This document shows positions 17,611 to 26,037 of a stretch of DNA of 64,000 bases, piece after piece. A model generated the notes under the pieces. It was not told the DNA's origin, did no database searches, and was given only the letters and a program-made list of their open reading frames with translations. The position numbers were made by a program, and so were the translations under genes. Numbering within the stretch: position 1 is the first letter of the stretch; every line of letters starts with the position of its first letter. Source of the stretch: RGIG5612 sp045598285 (GTDB lineage: Bacteria; Bacillota; Clostridia; Lachnospirales; Lachnospiraceae); the NCBI GenBank assembly GCA_045598285.1, contig JAZLLU010000012.1, positions 62,001 through 126,000 of the forward strand, read 5' to 3'.

Positions 17611-18606
17611 TTACCAAACTTTTTCTGGATATGGGCTGTTAAGGAAGAGATCTCTGTCCTGGCAACCTGTACCAGTATACATGTATGTTCTATCTGGAAC
17701 ATCATTTAATTCGTCTTCATCGATATATGCAACGCAACGAGCCATTGAGCCGTCACCCATGTACCAACGAAGTGGGAAACAATAGAACTGGAATTTCTTG
17801 TTAGAAACTTTATCAAGGTCTCCACCAAGGTTTTCAACACCAACGATACCATGACCTAACATTGTCTTATGACATGGCTCCCATGTGCCCCAGCATCCGA
17901 TATCTTCAAGGTCACCGAATTTCTTATCGTAAGCTTCTTGACCATGAATTCTGATGTATTCGAATTTATCGAATTCAGCGTAAGCTTCTTCACCATATTT
18001 CTCTGTGAATTCTTCTGTGATTGGTCTGCCTGATGCACCAAGAAGGTTCATTCTTGTCATACCATTGTTACCCATAGCTGTATGAAGTGGGTGGTCAAGT
18101 GCTTGCATATCCATAGCAACACATTTAACCTTTTTCTCTACGAACCAAAGACCTGCATCTCTACCTGTACCACATGAATAATGATAATATTCTTTAGTAT
18201 CATCGAAGAGACGGTGCATACCTGTGTTAAGGCAAAGAACCATTCCTTCAAGTTCACCAGAATCTGGATCGATACCAGCACGACGGCAAGCATCATCAAG
18301 ATGTTCTGGAAGGATTAATTGCCATTTGTCTACATGAATTTCAAGACAAACTGCTTTTCCTGTGTAAGCATCGATAGGCATTTCGTGTGTATAACGAGCA
18401 CGTTTGCCGTCGAATTCTTTTTCCATAACGTGACGAGGAGCGTCACAGTGTGTACCTGTATGCATTGTGCATCCAACGTACTGAGTCAAAACACCACCCT
18501 TAGCCATTGAGTGTTTTCCCTCGATAAATGGCTTATCAAAGTAAGGCCATCTTGGGATTTCTGCACTGAAAGGATGAGTTAAGTCAACATAAACCATATT
18601 TCCCAT
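17611..18606 (-). CDS. cyclase-family metal-dependent hydrolase, candidate dihydrophloroglucinol cyclohydrolase
   Basis: 331 residues from ATG at 18606, nine bases after GGAGG; a TTG two codons upstream is too close to that site. The metal-binding motif of the cyclase (kynurenine-formamidase-like) family, HTGTHCDAPRH, is at residues 49-59. Other markers are VDLTHPFSAEIP at the start, CLNTGM and the DMQALDHPLH segment. Family members open rings or amides using manganese or zinc. The protein is longer than kynurenine formamidases (about 210). Its neighbours, an SDR reductase and a 3-hydroxyacyl-CoA-dehydrogenase-like protein, are those of the clostridial phloroglucinol pathway, where this family opens dihydrophloroglucinol to 3-hydroxy-5-oxohexanoate. 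Family is secure; the substrate is inference. Confidence 0.8.
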   Translation of the reverse strand: MGNMVYVDLTHPFSAEIPRWPYFDKPFIEGKHSMAKGGVLTQYVGCTMHTGTHCDAPRHVMEKEFDGKRARYTHEMPIDAYTGKAVCLEIHVDKWQLILPEHLDDACRRAGIDPDSGELEGMVLCLNTGMHRLFDDTKEYYHYSCGTGRDAGLWFVEKKVKCVAMDMQALDHPLHTAMGNNGMTRMNLLGASGRPITEEFTEKYGEEAYAEFDKFEYIRIHGQEAYDKKFGDLEDIGCWGTWEPCHKTMLGHGIVGVENLGGDLDKVSNKKFQFYCFPLRWYMGDGSMARCVAYIDEDELNDVPDRTYMYTGTGCQDRDLFLNSPYPEKVW

Positions 18607-18682
18607 TTTCAATTTCCTCCAATAATTTTAATAAATTTATTAATGTTATTTTTAACATGCTTTGCATGTTAAGGACTAAAAA

Positions 18683-19612
18683 TTATTTACCGTAAATCAT
18701 CTTAATTAAGTATTCATTAAGATCTTTTTTGCTAGCTGCGATAGATTCATCCGTCCACTCTAAGAAACCTTCTTTTGAAGAGAATCCCATCTTACCTTCA
18801 TCAAGCATCTTTTGAAGAAGTGGTGATGGCTCATGGTTATCAGCCAAATATTTAAGAACATAACTGTGAATATTGTAAGTTAGCTGAGTTCCAACCATAT
18901 CAGAATTTTCGATTGGAGCTAATTGTGGAAGACGAAGACCGAAGCTGTATTTAACTGCATCGTCAACAGTCTTAGGATCAGCAATGCCTTGCTCTACGAT
19001 AGAAATAGCTTCTCTCCAAAGAGCATGTTGCATTCTGTTAGCAACGAATCCAGGAACGTCCTTCTTGCAGTAGATAGGTTTTTTGCCTGCTCTAGTTAAT
19101 GCATCGATAGTAGCTTGCATAACATCCTCTGTTGTAGATTCTGTCTTAACTACTTCTACAAGTGGAATAAGATGACCTGGGTTCCAGAAATGAGTACCAA
19201 CAACACGTTCCTTGTGAGCACACTTAGAACCGATTTCAGTTGGGCTCATAACTGAAGTATTTGTAGCAAAGATACAATCTTCACGGCAGATTCCTTCTAA
19301 TTCAGCAAAAAGATTCTGCTTTGTTTCCATTTCTTCTGCTACACACTCGATAATAAGATCAGCATTCTTAAATTCTTCACCTTTGTCAGGGAATACAAAA
19401 CTGATTCTATCTAAACGAGCTTTTATTTCATCATCTGTGATGATACCTTTATCGCGAAGCTGCTCTAAGTTAGCTTGGATAACTTCCTTGCAAGGTTTTT
19501 CTCTTCTATTCCAAACAGTAATATTGAAGTCTGGGCAGCTAGAGAAAACAAGAGCAATCATATTACCCATCATACCAGCACCGCAAATAACTACATTTTT
19601 AACTTCTTTCAT
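18683..19612 (-). CDS. 3-hydroxyacyl-CoA dehydrogenase family protein, candidate 3-hydroxy-5-oxohexanoate dehydrogenase
   Basis: 309 residues. The NAD-binding motif GAGMMG is at 11-16, followed by an IIECVAEEMETK segment, the catalytic His in GTHFWNPGHLIPLVEVV and the linker DVPGFVANRMQHALWREA, where the second, all-helical domain begins. This is the layout of L-3-hydroxyacyl-CoA dehydrogenases and of related enzymes acting on free hydroxy acids. The C-terminal domain (ENSDMVGTQLTYNI) differs from butyryl-type enzymes and resembles the group acting on non-CoA substrates. In the phloroglucinol route a member oxidises 3-hydroxy-5-oxohexanoate. A small stem-loop (18652-18672) lies between it and the hydrolase gene. 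A good AGGAG site precedes the ATG. Confidence 0.8.
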   Translation of the reverse strand: MKEVKNVVICGAGMMGNMIALVFSSCPDFNITVWNRREKPCKEVIQANLEQLRDKGIITDDEIKARLDRISFVFPDKGEEFKNADLIIECVAEEMETKQNLFAELEGICREDCIFATNTSVMSPTEIGSKCAHKERVVGTHFWNPGHLIPLVEVVKTESTTEDVMQATIDALTRAGKKPIYCKKDVPGFVANRMQHALWREAISIVEQGIADPKTVDDAVKYSFGLRLPQLAPIENSDMVGTQLTYNIHSYVLKYLADNHEPSPLLQKMLDEGKMGFSSKEGFLEWTDESIAASKKDLNEYLIKMIYGK

Positions 19613-19654
19613 TTTTATTCTCCTAAAAAATTAATGTTTTAGTTTTTTATCTAA

Positions 19655-19793
19655 TACGGATGCTACGCGCTTTACGCTCTCGCATCCGTAATGCACTCCG
19701 TGCTATCGGATTCTTTCGAATCCTGCGCACTACGTGCATTACATTCGTCAAATAAAACCCATAAATGATGCAAGCATCATATGTGTTTTATTT
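19655..19793. repeat. structured non-coding block of three hairpins
   Basis: Three stem-loops lie in the gap between the reductase and dehydrogenase genes: 19655-19663 with 19682-19690; 19689-19696 with 19734-19741, enclosing an inner GGATTC/GAATCC hairpin at 19708-19723; and 19750-19758 with 19785-19793, enclosing TGATGC/GCATCA. The first two are clearly richer in GC than the neighbourhood. The last resembles a terminator or processing site for the reductase mRNA. Confidence 0.65.
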
Positions 19794-19804
19794 GCCTCAT
19801 AGTA

Positions 19805-20626
19805 TTAGCAAACGAGATATCCACCTGAGCAGTCACATGCAGCTCCTGTGATAAAGTTAGAAGCATCTGATGAAAGGAATGTAATATATCCAGCAAAATC
19901 AGAAGGTTCAGCAAGACGTCCAATAGGCTCTCTCTTCATAAAGTTCTGATATACTGCTGATTCAGGATCGAACATCCACTCTGTTAATTCTGAACGGAAT
20001 ACTGTTGGGCAAATAGCGTTAACATTAATTCCGTATTGAGCTGAAAGATCACATGCCATAGAAGCAACCATCATATCAGCGCCACCTTTTGATGTACAAT
20101 ATCCTGTGTAACCTGCCATACCTCTTTTTGATCTTTGGCTAGTAACAACAACAATTTTTCCGCCTTGGCCAGATTCAACTTTTTGGCCTTCCGGAAGTTG
20201 TGCAACCATCTGCATTGCAACATATTTAAGAACAATATAAACGCTCTTGCAGTCAGCATCCATAATGTATTGCCAATCAGCAACGCTTTGTTCTAAGATG
20301 TTTTGTGGTTTGTTGAAGCCGTGAGCAATAGCAAGAATATCGATTCTGCCATATACAGCAACAACATCAGCAACTAATTTAGTAACGTCGTCTTCTTTAG
20401 CTGGGTCAGCTACGAAAATTTCGCAGTCAATTCCTTCAGCTCTGAATTCATCAGCTAATTCTTGTAATTTAGCTTGATTACGTCCTGTCATAGCTACTTT
20501 TGCGCCTTGATATCCATAAGTTTTAGCTGCAACTTTACCAAGAGCTCCAGTTGCACCTGTAACTAAAGCTACTTTACCTTTTACTGAGAACATATTCTCA
20601 ACAAAATTTTTGTCTAAATTTACCAT
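19805..20626 (-). CDS. short-chain dehydrogenase/reductase, candidate phloroglucinol reductase
   Basis: 273 residues, classical SDR. The cofactor motif TGATGALG is at 23-30, followed by MTGRNQAKL, whose Arg after the second strand fits NADPH use. The catalytic Ser lies in VVVTSQRSKRG and Tyr/Lys in GYCTSKGG. The C-terminal segment, ITGAACDCSGGYLV, is standard. By family alone it would be called gluconate-5-dehydrogenase-like. Its position as first gene before a ring-opening cyclase and a hydroxy-acid dehydrogenase points to the NADPH-dependent reduction of phloroglucinol to dihydrophloroglucinol. The ribosome site AAGGAGGAG is excellent. Family certain, substrate inferred. Confidence 0.8.
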   Translation of the reverse strand: MVNLDKNFVENMFSVKGKVALVTGATGALGKVAAKTYGYQGAKVAMTGRNQAKLQELADEFRAEGIDCEIFVADPAKEDDVTKLVADVVAVYGRIDILAIAHGFNKPQNILEQSVADWQYIMDADCKSVYIVLKYVAMQMVAQLPEGQKVESGQGGKIVVVTSQRSKRGMAGYTGYCTSKGGADMMVASMACDLSAQYGINVNAICPTVFRSELTEWMFDPESAVYQNFMKREPIGRLAEPSDFAGYITFLSSDASNFITGAACDCSGGYLVC

Positions 20627-20672
20627 TTAATTTCTCCTCCTTAGAAAAAATAGTACATAATTTACTAAAATA

Positions 20673-20701
20673 ATAATACTCTTTTTACCACAATAATTCA
20701 A
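20673..20701 (-). promoter_or_regulatory. putative promoter of the reductase operon
   Basis: TTGAAT and TATTAT, 17 bases apart on the minus strand, lie between the ECF transporter operon and the reductase gene, about 47 bases before its start codon. No clear terminator ends the ECF operon here, so some read-through is possible. Confidence 0.5.
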
Positions 20702-20717
20702 TCACTAAAAAGATTAT

Positions 20718-21434
20718 TTATACCCCGTATTTATCTCTTAATCTGTTAATTATTGCAAAAAATGGCTTCATTAGGATAAATACAGTTAATCCGCCAGCTA
20801 TTCCACTTATTATATTCATAGGAATTCCTGCAACATAGAATGTAAGTGCACTAGCCCAGTTAACTGTTGACGAAAGCCACAAGAGTGAGTTTGTATCCAA
20901 AATTATACCGCTTAAAATAACAATCATAAAAAAAGAAATAATTGATGTTCTAATTATATGTTTTTGGCTAAAAATCTTAGATTTTGCTAATATTCCTGCA
21001 ATAAGACCAATAATTCCATAACAAAACATCTGCCACGGTGTCCAAGGACCTTGTCCAAAAATAAAATTACTAATAAGCATAGAAATCGCACCACACATAA
21101 ATCCTGCTTGTGGTCCAAAGCTCATAGCAATCAAAATAATAATTCCGGCCATAGGCTTAAAAGACGGGAGCCAGAAAAATGCAACCCTGCTAATAATTAC
21201 TATAGCTATTAAAACTGCCATAATTGCTAAATACCTAGCATCAAATTTCTTGCTTTCAAAACTAACAAAAAAAGGCACCATTACCAAAATAACAATAATG
21301 ATACTAGCAATATAATAATTTCTATCACCTAAAAGATAACTAACAATTAAAGTTGCTGGTATTAAAACAATAGCAACAATTAAACTAACTATTAAAGATA
21401 ATTTACCTTTATTTTTAGGTGCACTTTTCTCCAT
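20718..21434 (-). CDS. ECF transporter substrate-binding (S) component, probably for cobalamin or a precursor
   Basis: 238 residues from the ATG at 21434, which overlaps the ATPase stop (TAATG); a GTG five codons upstream is an alternative start. It is strongly hydrophobic with six to seven membrane helices. The helix motifs MAGIIILIAMSFGPQAGFMCG and IFGQGPWTPWQMFCYGIIGLIAGIL are typical for S components of group II ECF transporters, where this unit binds the vitamin. The cobalamin riboswitch at the head of the operon suggests B12 or a corrinoid as the substrate. The vitamin cannot be read from the protein itself. Confidence 0.82.
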   Translation of the reverse strand: MEKSAPKNKGKLSLIVSLIVAIVLIPATLIVSYLLGDRNYYIASIIIVILVMVPFFVSFESKKFDARYLAIMAVLIAIVIISRVAFFWLPSFKPMAGIIILIAMSFGPQAGFMCGAISMLISNFIFGQGPWTPWQMFCYGIIGLIAGILAKSKIFSQKHIIRTSIISFFMIVILSGIILDTNSLLWLSSTVNWASALTFYVAGIPMNIISGIAGGLTVFILMKPFFAIINRLRDKYGV

Positions 21435-23191
21435 TATTTTTTCTTCCACATCTTAAAATTGGCAAGGCAAACCTGAATGACATCATCAGTAGTAATTGCT
21501 TCTTTGAACACATGTCTTGCCATTCTGTTCGCAGCTGTAGTATAAAAACTGTTTTGTGCAAAGAATTTATTAGGAACATTTGACGTAACCAAATTTCCAT
21601 CAAAAAACATACCAACTATATCTGCATATTTCGCACAAAATTCAACGTCATGTGAAACCATTAAAATAGTTACTCCACTATCTTTTAGTTTCTTTAATAT
21701 TTTTGCATATGATAGTTTAAAGAAATTATCTATACCTTTTGTAGGCTCATCCAAAATTAAAATCTTAGGTTTAGTAAGTAAAACTTTAGCTAATGCCGCT
21801 CTTTGTTGCTCACCACCAGAAAGGTCGTATGGATGTGAAAGTAAAAGATGTTCTATATCGCAAAGTTTTGCTACTTCTTCAACTTCTTTTGGTACAGGAA
21901 CATTTTCAAAGCCTAGTTTTTCCTCATCTTTTTCTAATTTAGATACAACCTTCTTTTCCAACATCTCTTCTAATTCTTCTCTTAGAGTCATCTTAACAAA
22001 TAAACTTTTTGGGTCCTGAGGAAGCATCGCAATATTCTCTTTAAAAAGTTCAGACGTTTTATATGAACTTAATTTTTTACCATTAATTAAAACCTGACCT
22101 TTATATGCTTTAAGTATTCCGCATAAAACTTTAAGCGAAGTACTCTTTCCAGTTCCGTTTCCACCAACAATAGCAAAAATATTTCCTTTAGGAACCTTAA
22201 ACGATGTACCCTTTAAAACATCTGGTAAATTTTTTTCATATCTAAACCAAACATCTTTTAATTCAATCGCAATATCTTCATTATCTTCAGTAAGCAAATT
22301 AAATGGAGGTGAATCTATTAAGGTATTTTCTTTATTAAATAATTCGCTAAGGAAATTCCTTCCCTCTCTTACAGTGAGAGGAGAAACCTTAAAATTATTA
22401 TTTGGCAATGCTTTATCTAATTGCTCCTTTATTCCATAGAATACCTGAACGGGTGTCGGCATTGCCGCATACATATCGTCATTATTTTCTTTAAGATATT
22501 CTCCAATTGCATTAGGAGTATCTACCGCCACAATCTTTCCTTTATCCATAACAACAACTCTATCCGATGCATGAAAGATATCTTCTAGTCGATGCTCCGT
22601 AATAATAATTGTTGTTCCAAGTTCTAAATTAATTTTGCGAACTGTATTTAGAAAATCCGAAGCAGCAATAGGGTCTAGTTGACTAGTAGGCTCGTCTAAA
22701 ATAAGTATTTGTGGTTGCATAGCCATAACAGAAGCTAAATTAAGGAGTTGTTTTTGTCCACCTGAAAGTTCACTTACATCTTTATTAAACCAGCTTTGAA
22801 TTCCAAAATAGCTTGCCATTTCAGCTACCCTAGTTCGCATAACTCTAGGGTCAGTTCCTAAATTTTCTAATCCAAAGCTAAGTTCATGCCAAACTTTATC
22901 CGTAACAATTTGGCTATCTGGGTCTTGCATAACATATCCAATAACACTACTTTGAGTTATAAGGTCAACATCCTCTAATAAAACGCCATCTAAATAAACG
23001 CCTCCCTCTTTTTTTCCGTTAGGAGAAAGCGCACTCTTTAATTGATTAAGAAGAGTTGATTTACCCGAACCACTTCTTCCACAAAGTGTAATATATTCAC
23101 CTTGGGAAATATTTAGTGATATTGAATCTAAAGCTAATCTATCTTTATTAGGATAAGAAAAACTCAAATTTTTGATTTCAAGATTTGCCAT
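21434..23191 (-). CDS. ECF transporter ATPase with two fused ABC domains
   Basis: 585 residues, the fused form of EcfA1 and EcfA2. The first ABC domain has Walker A GRSGSGKST (about 38-46), signature LSGGQKQ and Walker B ILILDEPTSQLDP. The second has Walker A GGNGTGKST near residue 342, signature LSGGEQQRAALAKV and ILILDEPTKGID. The two domains form the ATP-hydrolysing heterodimer on the cytoplasmic side of the T component. The start overlaps the 3' end of the T gene by 28 bases, so the two are translationally coupled. Confidence 0.95.
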   Translation of the reverse strand: MANLEIKNLSFSYPNKDRLALDSISLNISQGEYITLCGRSGSGKSTLLNQLKSALSPNGKKEGGVYLDGVLLEDVDLITQSSVIGYVMQDPDSQIVTDKVWHELSFGLENLGTDPRVMRTRVAEMASYFGIQSWFNKDVSELSGGQKQLLNLASVMAMQPQILILDEPTSQLDPIAASDFLNTVRKINLELGTTIIITEHRLEDIFHASDRVVVMDKGKIVAVDTPNAIGEYLKENNDDMYAAMPTPVQVFYGIKEQLDKALPNNNFKVSPLTVREGRNFLSELFNKENTLIDSPPFNLLTEDNEDIAIELKDVWFRYEKNLPDVLKGTSFKVPKGNIFAIVGGNGTGKSTSLKVLCGILKAYKGQVLINGKKLSSYKTSELFKENIAMLPQDPKSLFVKMTLREELEEMLEKKVVSKLEKDEEKLGFENVPVPKEVEEVAKLCDIEHLLLSHPYDLSGGEQQRAALAKVLLTKPKILILDEPTKGIDNFFKLSYAKILKKLKDSGVTILMVSHDVEFCAKYADIVGMFFDGNLVTSNVPNKFFAQNSFYTTAANRMARHVFKEAITTDDVIQVCLANFKMWKKK

Positions 23192-24081
23192 TTAATAATC
23201 TCCTTAATATCTAAAAGCGACGGAATGCAAAGAAAAATTGTATAAACAATCAATCCAATAAGCATATACCAATCGCCAAACCATGTCAGTTTCATTACAG
23301 GTGTATATTCTGCAAAAGTTCCACCATTAACAGCACAAAAGATAACAGTACATATTAAAAGAATTTGAATTACTAAAAAAACAATATTTATTAAATCAAA
23401 TTTATATTGCACAAAACTAGTGCGTTTTTTAACTGCTCCATATCCCCTAGCCTTCATAGAATCTGCAGTAATAATTCCGCCCTCCAAAGACCAACTAGTA
23501 AGAGTAGATAAAATAACTGCTCCATTTTTTAGTTTTTCTTTAGAAGACGCAGATGAATTACCTGCCATACCTATGCAAGCTCTAGTGTTAGAAATTTGTT
23601 TAGTTTTTCTAATAAGATTTGGAATCAATCTTAGAATCATAGAAAGGATAAGCGAAATAGACGGAATTAATTTAGCAAAAGCAAAAATAAATTTATCGCT
23701 AGTCATAATTGCGTTGTAGCAAGCAAACCAAGAAAGTATTGACGCCGCCATTCCACCAAGTGCAATACCATATATCAAAGCCTCTAGCGTATATGGCCTG
23801 GTAATAAAAATCCGAAAGAGCACCGTTTTTCCTGCTGTATTAAAAAAAGGATTAATAAAAGTAATAATTGCAAAAACAACTACAAGCCAAAGAAGGTCTT
23901 TAAAAGCTTTTCTTTTTTTTACAATGAATAAATAAATAATTGATGCAAGTAAATTAACAATAACAAAAACTGGATGTAAAAAGCACATGCCCATAATAAT
24001 TGCACCAAAAAAGAAAATCATGTTATTAATTGGATGATAAGTTGAAAATTCGTCGCAAAAACGACCTGTAGCCATTTCCAT
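23164..24081 (-). CDS. ECF transporter transmembrane (T) component
   Basis: 305 residues with about six membrane helices. The cytoplasmic coupling region carries the Ala-Arg-Gly motif of EcfT proteins (DSMKARGYGA, around 230) and a first motif copy in ISNTRACIGMAGN. EcfT joins the ATPases to the S component. The initial segment GRFCDEFSTYHPINNMIFF is seen in many clostridial EcfT relatives located near B12 or corrinoid genes. It begins three bases after the upstream lipoprotein gene ends. Confidence 0.9.
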   Translation of the reverse strand: MEMATGRFCDEFSTYHPINNMIFFFGAIIMGMCFLHPVFVIVNLLASIIYLFIVKKRKAFKDLLWLVVVFAIITFINPFFNTAGKTVLFRIFITRPYTLEALIYGIALGGMAASILSWFACYNAIMTSDKFIFAFAKLIPSISLILSMILRLIPNLIRKTKQISNTRACIGMAGNSSASSKEKLKNGAVILSTLTSWSLEGGIITADSMKARGYGAVKKRTSFVQYKFDLINIVFLVIQILLICTVIFCAVNGGTFAEYTPVMKLTWFGDWYMLIGLIVYTIFLCIPSLLDIKEIIKWQILKSKI

Positions 24082-24084
24082 AAA

Positions 24085-25038
24085 TTATTTATAATCCTCT
24101 AATAACGAGTTATGAATCCACCCATAACCATCATAGTAATGACAATAAATCCATTCTCCTTTAGTACCAATAGCCATCATAATAATGTTGCCATTATATG
24201 AGCAAACAGCTTTATACTCTTTGCCTGGACCTGCACGCATAATTATTCCATCTGCAACAGTAATCATTTGCTTTTCAGTGGCAAAATATGTATCCGGCTC
24301 AAGATTAGGATCTTTTATTAGTCTGTTATATCCTGACGACCCATAAGTATACATCGTCCAATAAGTTTCTCCATCAATTTCTTCTGATGCAAATACTCCA
24401 TAATAATCCTGTGTGAAACTACCACCATTTCTTCCGACCTCACTAGGATCGTTATGAATACGATTCATCTGTACATAGTAATATAAACCGTCTTCAGTAG
24501 CCTCTTTTACAAGAGTTGAACTGTAATACCAAACAGCACCATTTTCATCTTTTTCATACTCCTTAGTAAACATGCCATTACTACAATCAGGACAATTTTT
24601 AATAAAATTATCAACAATTTTTTCATCAGCATGAAAAATATTCATTGCAACCCATTTAAGCGACTCGGCACTTAGAGTAACGTTGATTCCGTTATCAGTT
24701 GGCTGCTCAACAGGATAAAGTGAATAGTTTACACAAGCTTTAGGCCCGTACATGCAAGACAAAAGTGTTTTTACACTGTTTTCATCTCTATAATCATAAT
24801 TCATACTTCCAACACCACTACCATCGTTAAATGTATCAAAAGCATCTCTAAAAGCATGCCTAAAATTATCATCTGCGGCTACTTCCATAAGAACATTTTG
24901 CGGTTCATGTGTCGTAAGTTCTTCCTGTGTTGTTTCTGTTTTGTCTTCTTTGCTTTTTTTCTTATCACAAGCGCAAAGAAGACAAAAAGAAAGACTTAAT
25001 ATAAAAACAATTGCTAATATCTTTTTTATTTTTATCAT
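24085..25038 (-). CDS. lipoprotein with a C-terminal SH3-like domain, in the ECF operon
   Basis: 317 residues. A lipoprotein signal peptide ends in LLCAC, with Cys24 as the probable lipid-modified residue, followed by a charged linker (about 25-50). The middle (about 55-240) has no fold I recognise; it contains several Cys and many Tyr. The last 60 residues look like an SH3b domain (ADGIIMRAGPGKEYKAV, then WIYCHYYDGYGWIHNSLL), a type that often binds cell wall. Gene position between the DUF4430 lipoprotein and EcfT suggests a role in capture of the substrate or surface anchoring. Function is not established. Confidence 0.75.
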   Translation of the reverse strand: MIKIKKILAIVFILSLSFCLLCACDKKKSKEDKTETTQEELTTHEPQNVLMEVAADDNFRHAFRDAFDTFNDGSGVGSMNYDYRDENSVKTLLSCMYGPKACVNYSLYPVEQPTDNGINVTLSAESLKWVAMNIFHADEKIVDNFIKNCPDCSNGMFTKEYEKDENGAVWYYSSTLVKEATEDGLYYYVQMNRIHNDPSEVGRNGGSFTQDYYGVFASEEIDGETYWTMYTYGSSGYNRLIKDPNLEPDTYFATEKQMITVADGIIMRAGPGKEYKAVCSYNGNIIMMAIGTKGEWIYCHYYDGYGWIHNSLLEDYK

Positions 25039-25114
25039 TTAGTTCAACCTTCTTATACATTTATTTTAGGTTTATTATATAACAAAAATAAAAATTACTG
25101 TTAAAATAGTTTAA

Positions 25115-25534
25115 CTAGTAAGCCATTGTATAAAATTCATAAATGCTTCCATCTTTAAGATCAATGCCATCTGCCCCAACCATGCTGTCTTCACCATCAA
25201 CTTTGAACATCCAATATATTCCGTTTGTACCATCTTTTGCGCCGTTTATTGCTTTTATTAACGTTCCATAATCACTAATTTCATATTCAAATTTTTTAGA
25301 ACCTTGAATAAATTCACCTAATGTTTTAGCTGATGTTTCAACAACTTCTTCTTCATTACAATTTGGCTCAATTAAATCATTTGAAATTTTAATTGTAATA
25401 GAAATAGTATCTTTGGATTCCGTTTTTTTGGTTTCATCTTCACCTGTTCCAACTGCCGCGCTACCACAACCAGTTAATATAAACGCACATATGATAGCAA
25501 TTGATAGTACTACAAAAGTAATTTTTTTCTTCAT
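25115..25534 (-). CDS. small lipoprotein with a DUF4430 (transcobalamin-like) domain
   Basis: 139 residues from the ATG at 25534, placed six bases after AGGAGG; an upstream in-frame ATG is rejected because it lies in the terminator region. The signal peptide ends in the lipobox LTGC (Cys23). The remainder, about residues 45-139, has the DUF4430 pattern: a SAKTLGEFIQ helix, a YGTLIKAINGAKD segment, YWMFKVDGE and DGSIYEFYTMAY at the end. This domain is similar to the C-terminal domain of transcobalamin and intrinsic factor. As the first gene behind the cobalamin riboswitch it is a good candidate for extracellular corrinoid binding. Binding is inference. Confidence 0.85.
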   Translation of the reverse strand: MKKKITFVVLSIAIICAFILTGCGSAAVGTGEDETKKTESKDTISITIKISNDLIEPNCNEEEVVETSAKTLGEFIQGSKKFEYEISDYGTLIKAINGAKDGTNGIYWMFKVDGEDSMVGADGIDLKDGSIYEFYTMAY

Positions 25535-25549
25535 AATGTTCCTCCTGAT

Positions 25550-25592
25550 TTTAATAAAAACAAAAAGCTGCACACCATATGGTATGCAGCTC
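25550..25592 (-). terminator. terminator of the cobalamin riboswitch expression platform
   Basis: An 11-base-pair stem (25566-25576 with 25581-25591) around ATAT is followed on the minus strand by TTTTTGTTTTTA, just before the AGGAGG site of the first gene. This is the layout of transcription attenuation. Confidence 0.85.
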
Positions 25593-25639
25593 CGTTTTCG
25601 CTACTTTAATTACTTGTTATGCTGATTCCTCGCAACAAA

Positions 25640-25830
25640 ACAATATGGTTTAGCAAGCATGTCTCCTGACTTACGTATCATCATTTTATTCAACCTTCTC
25701 AAATAAAATTCAATGGTTGTCTATATGATAGACATTGAATAAAACTACTCGCTCACAGTGGCGGGTCCGCTCCGGATTCTCACCGGATTCCATCTTAGCT
25801 TTAAAAAAATTCAAAGAACTTACTAACCTA
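25640..25830 (-). ncRNA. cobalamin riboswitch aptamer
   Basis: Read on the minus strand, the region shows the conserved core of the cobalamin riboswitch: GGAATCCGGTGAGAATCCGG, then AGCGGACCCGCCACTGTGAG, and near the 3' end the B12 box GTCAGGAGACATGC. GGTTAGTAAG (25819-25828) and CTTGCTAAACC (25649-25659) can form the closing stem. With the downstream terminator it should switch off the lipoprotein-ECF operon when adenosylcobalamin or a related corrinoid is plentiful. Confidence 0.95.
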
Positions 25831-25849
25831 TTAAATTATCAATATCATC

Positions 25850-25878
25850 ACTATAAATAAATTTGAAAAAATATGCAA
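25850..25878 (-). promoter_or_regulatory. promoter of the riboswitch-ECF operon
   Basis: TTGCAT and TATAGT are 17 bases apart on the minus strand and would start the transcript about 15 bases before the riboswitch closing stem. Confidence 0.65.
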
Positions 25879-25990
25879 GTCTTTTTTATCATAAGATATA
25901 AAACAATAAAAAAATCACCAAACAACTTAATAACATATATAACCTTTGTTCAGCAAACCTGCAATTTTTCTAGCTCTTTTATTTCCGCTC

Positions 25991-26037
25991 GCGAAGCTGA
26001 CGGCGCCTTAGCTAGTGAGAGCGCGCCGTCGCTTCGC
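25991..26037. repeat. GC-rich long hairpin
   Basis: GCGAAGC (25991-25997) pairs with GCTTCGC (26031-26037), and GACGGC (25999-26004) with GCCGTC (26025-26030), giving a 13-base-pair stem with one bulge and a 20-base loop. It is far richer in GC than the surrounding DNA and has no adjacent T-run. Confidence 0.75.
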
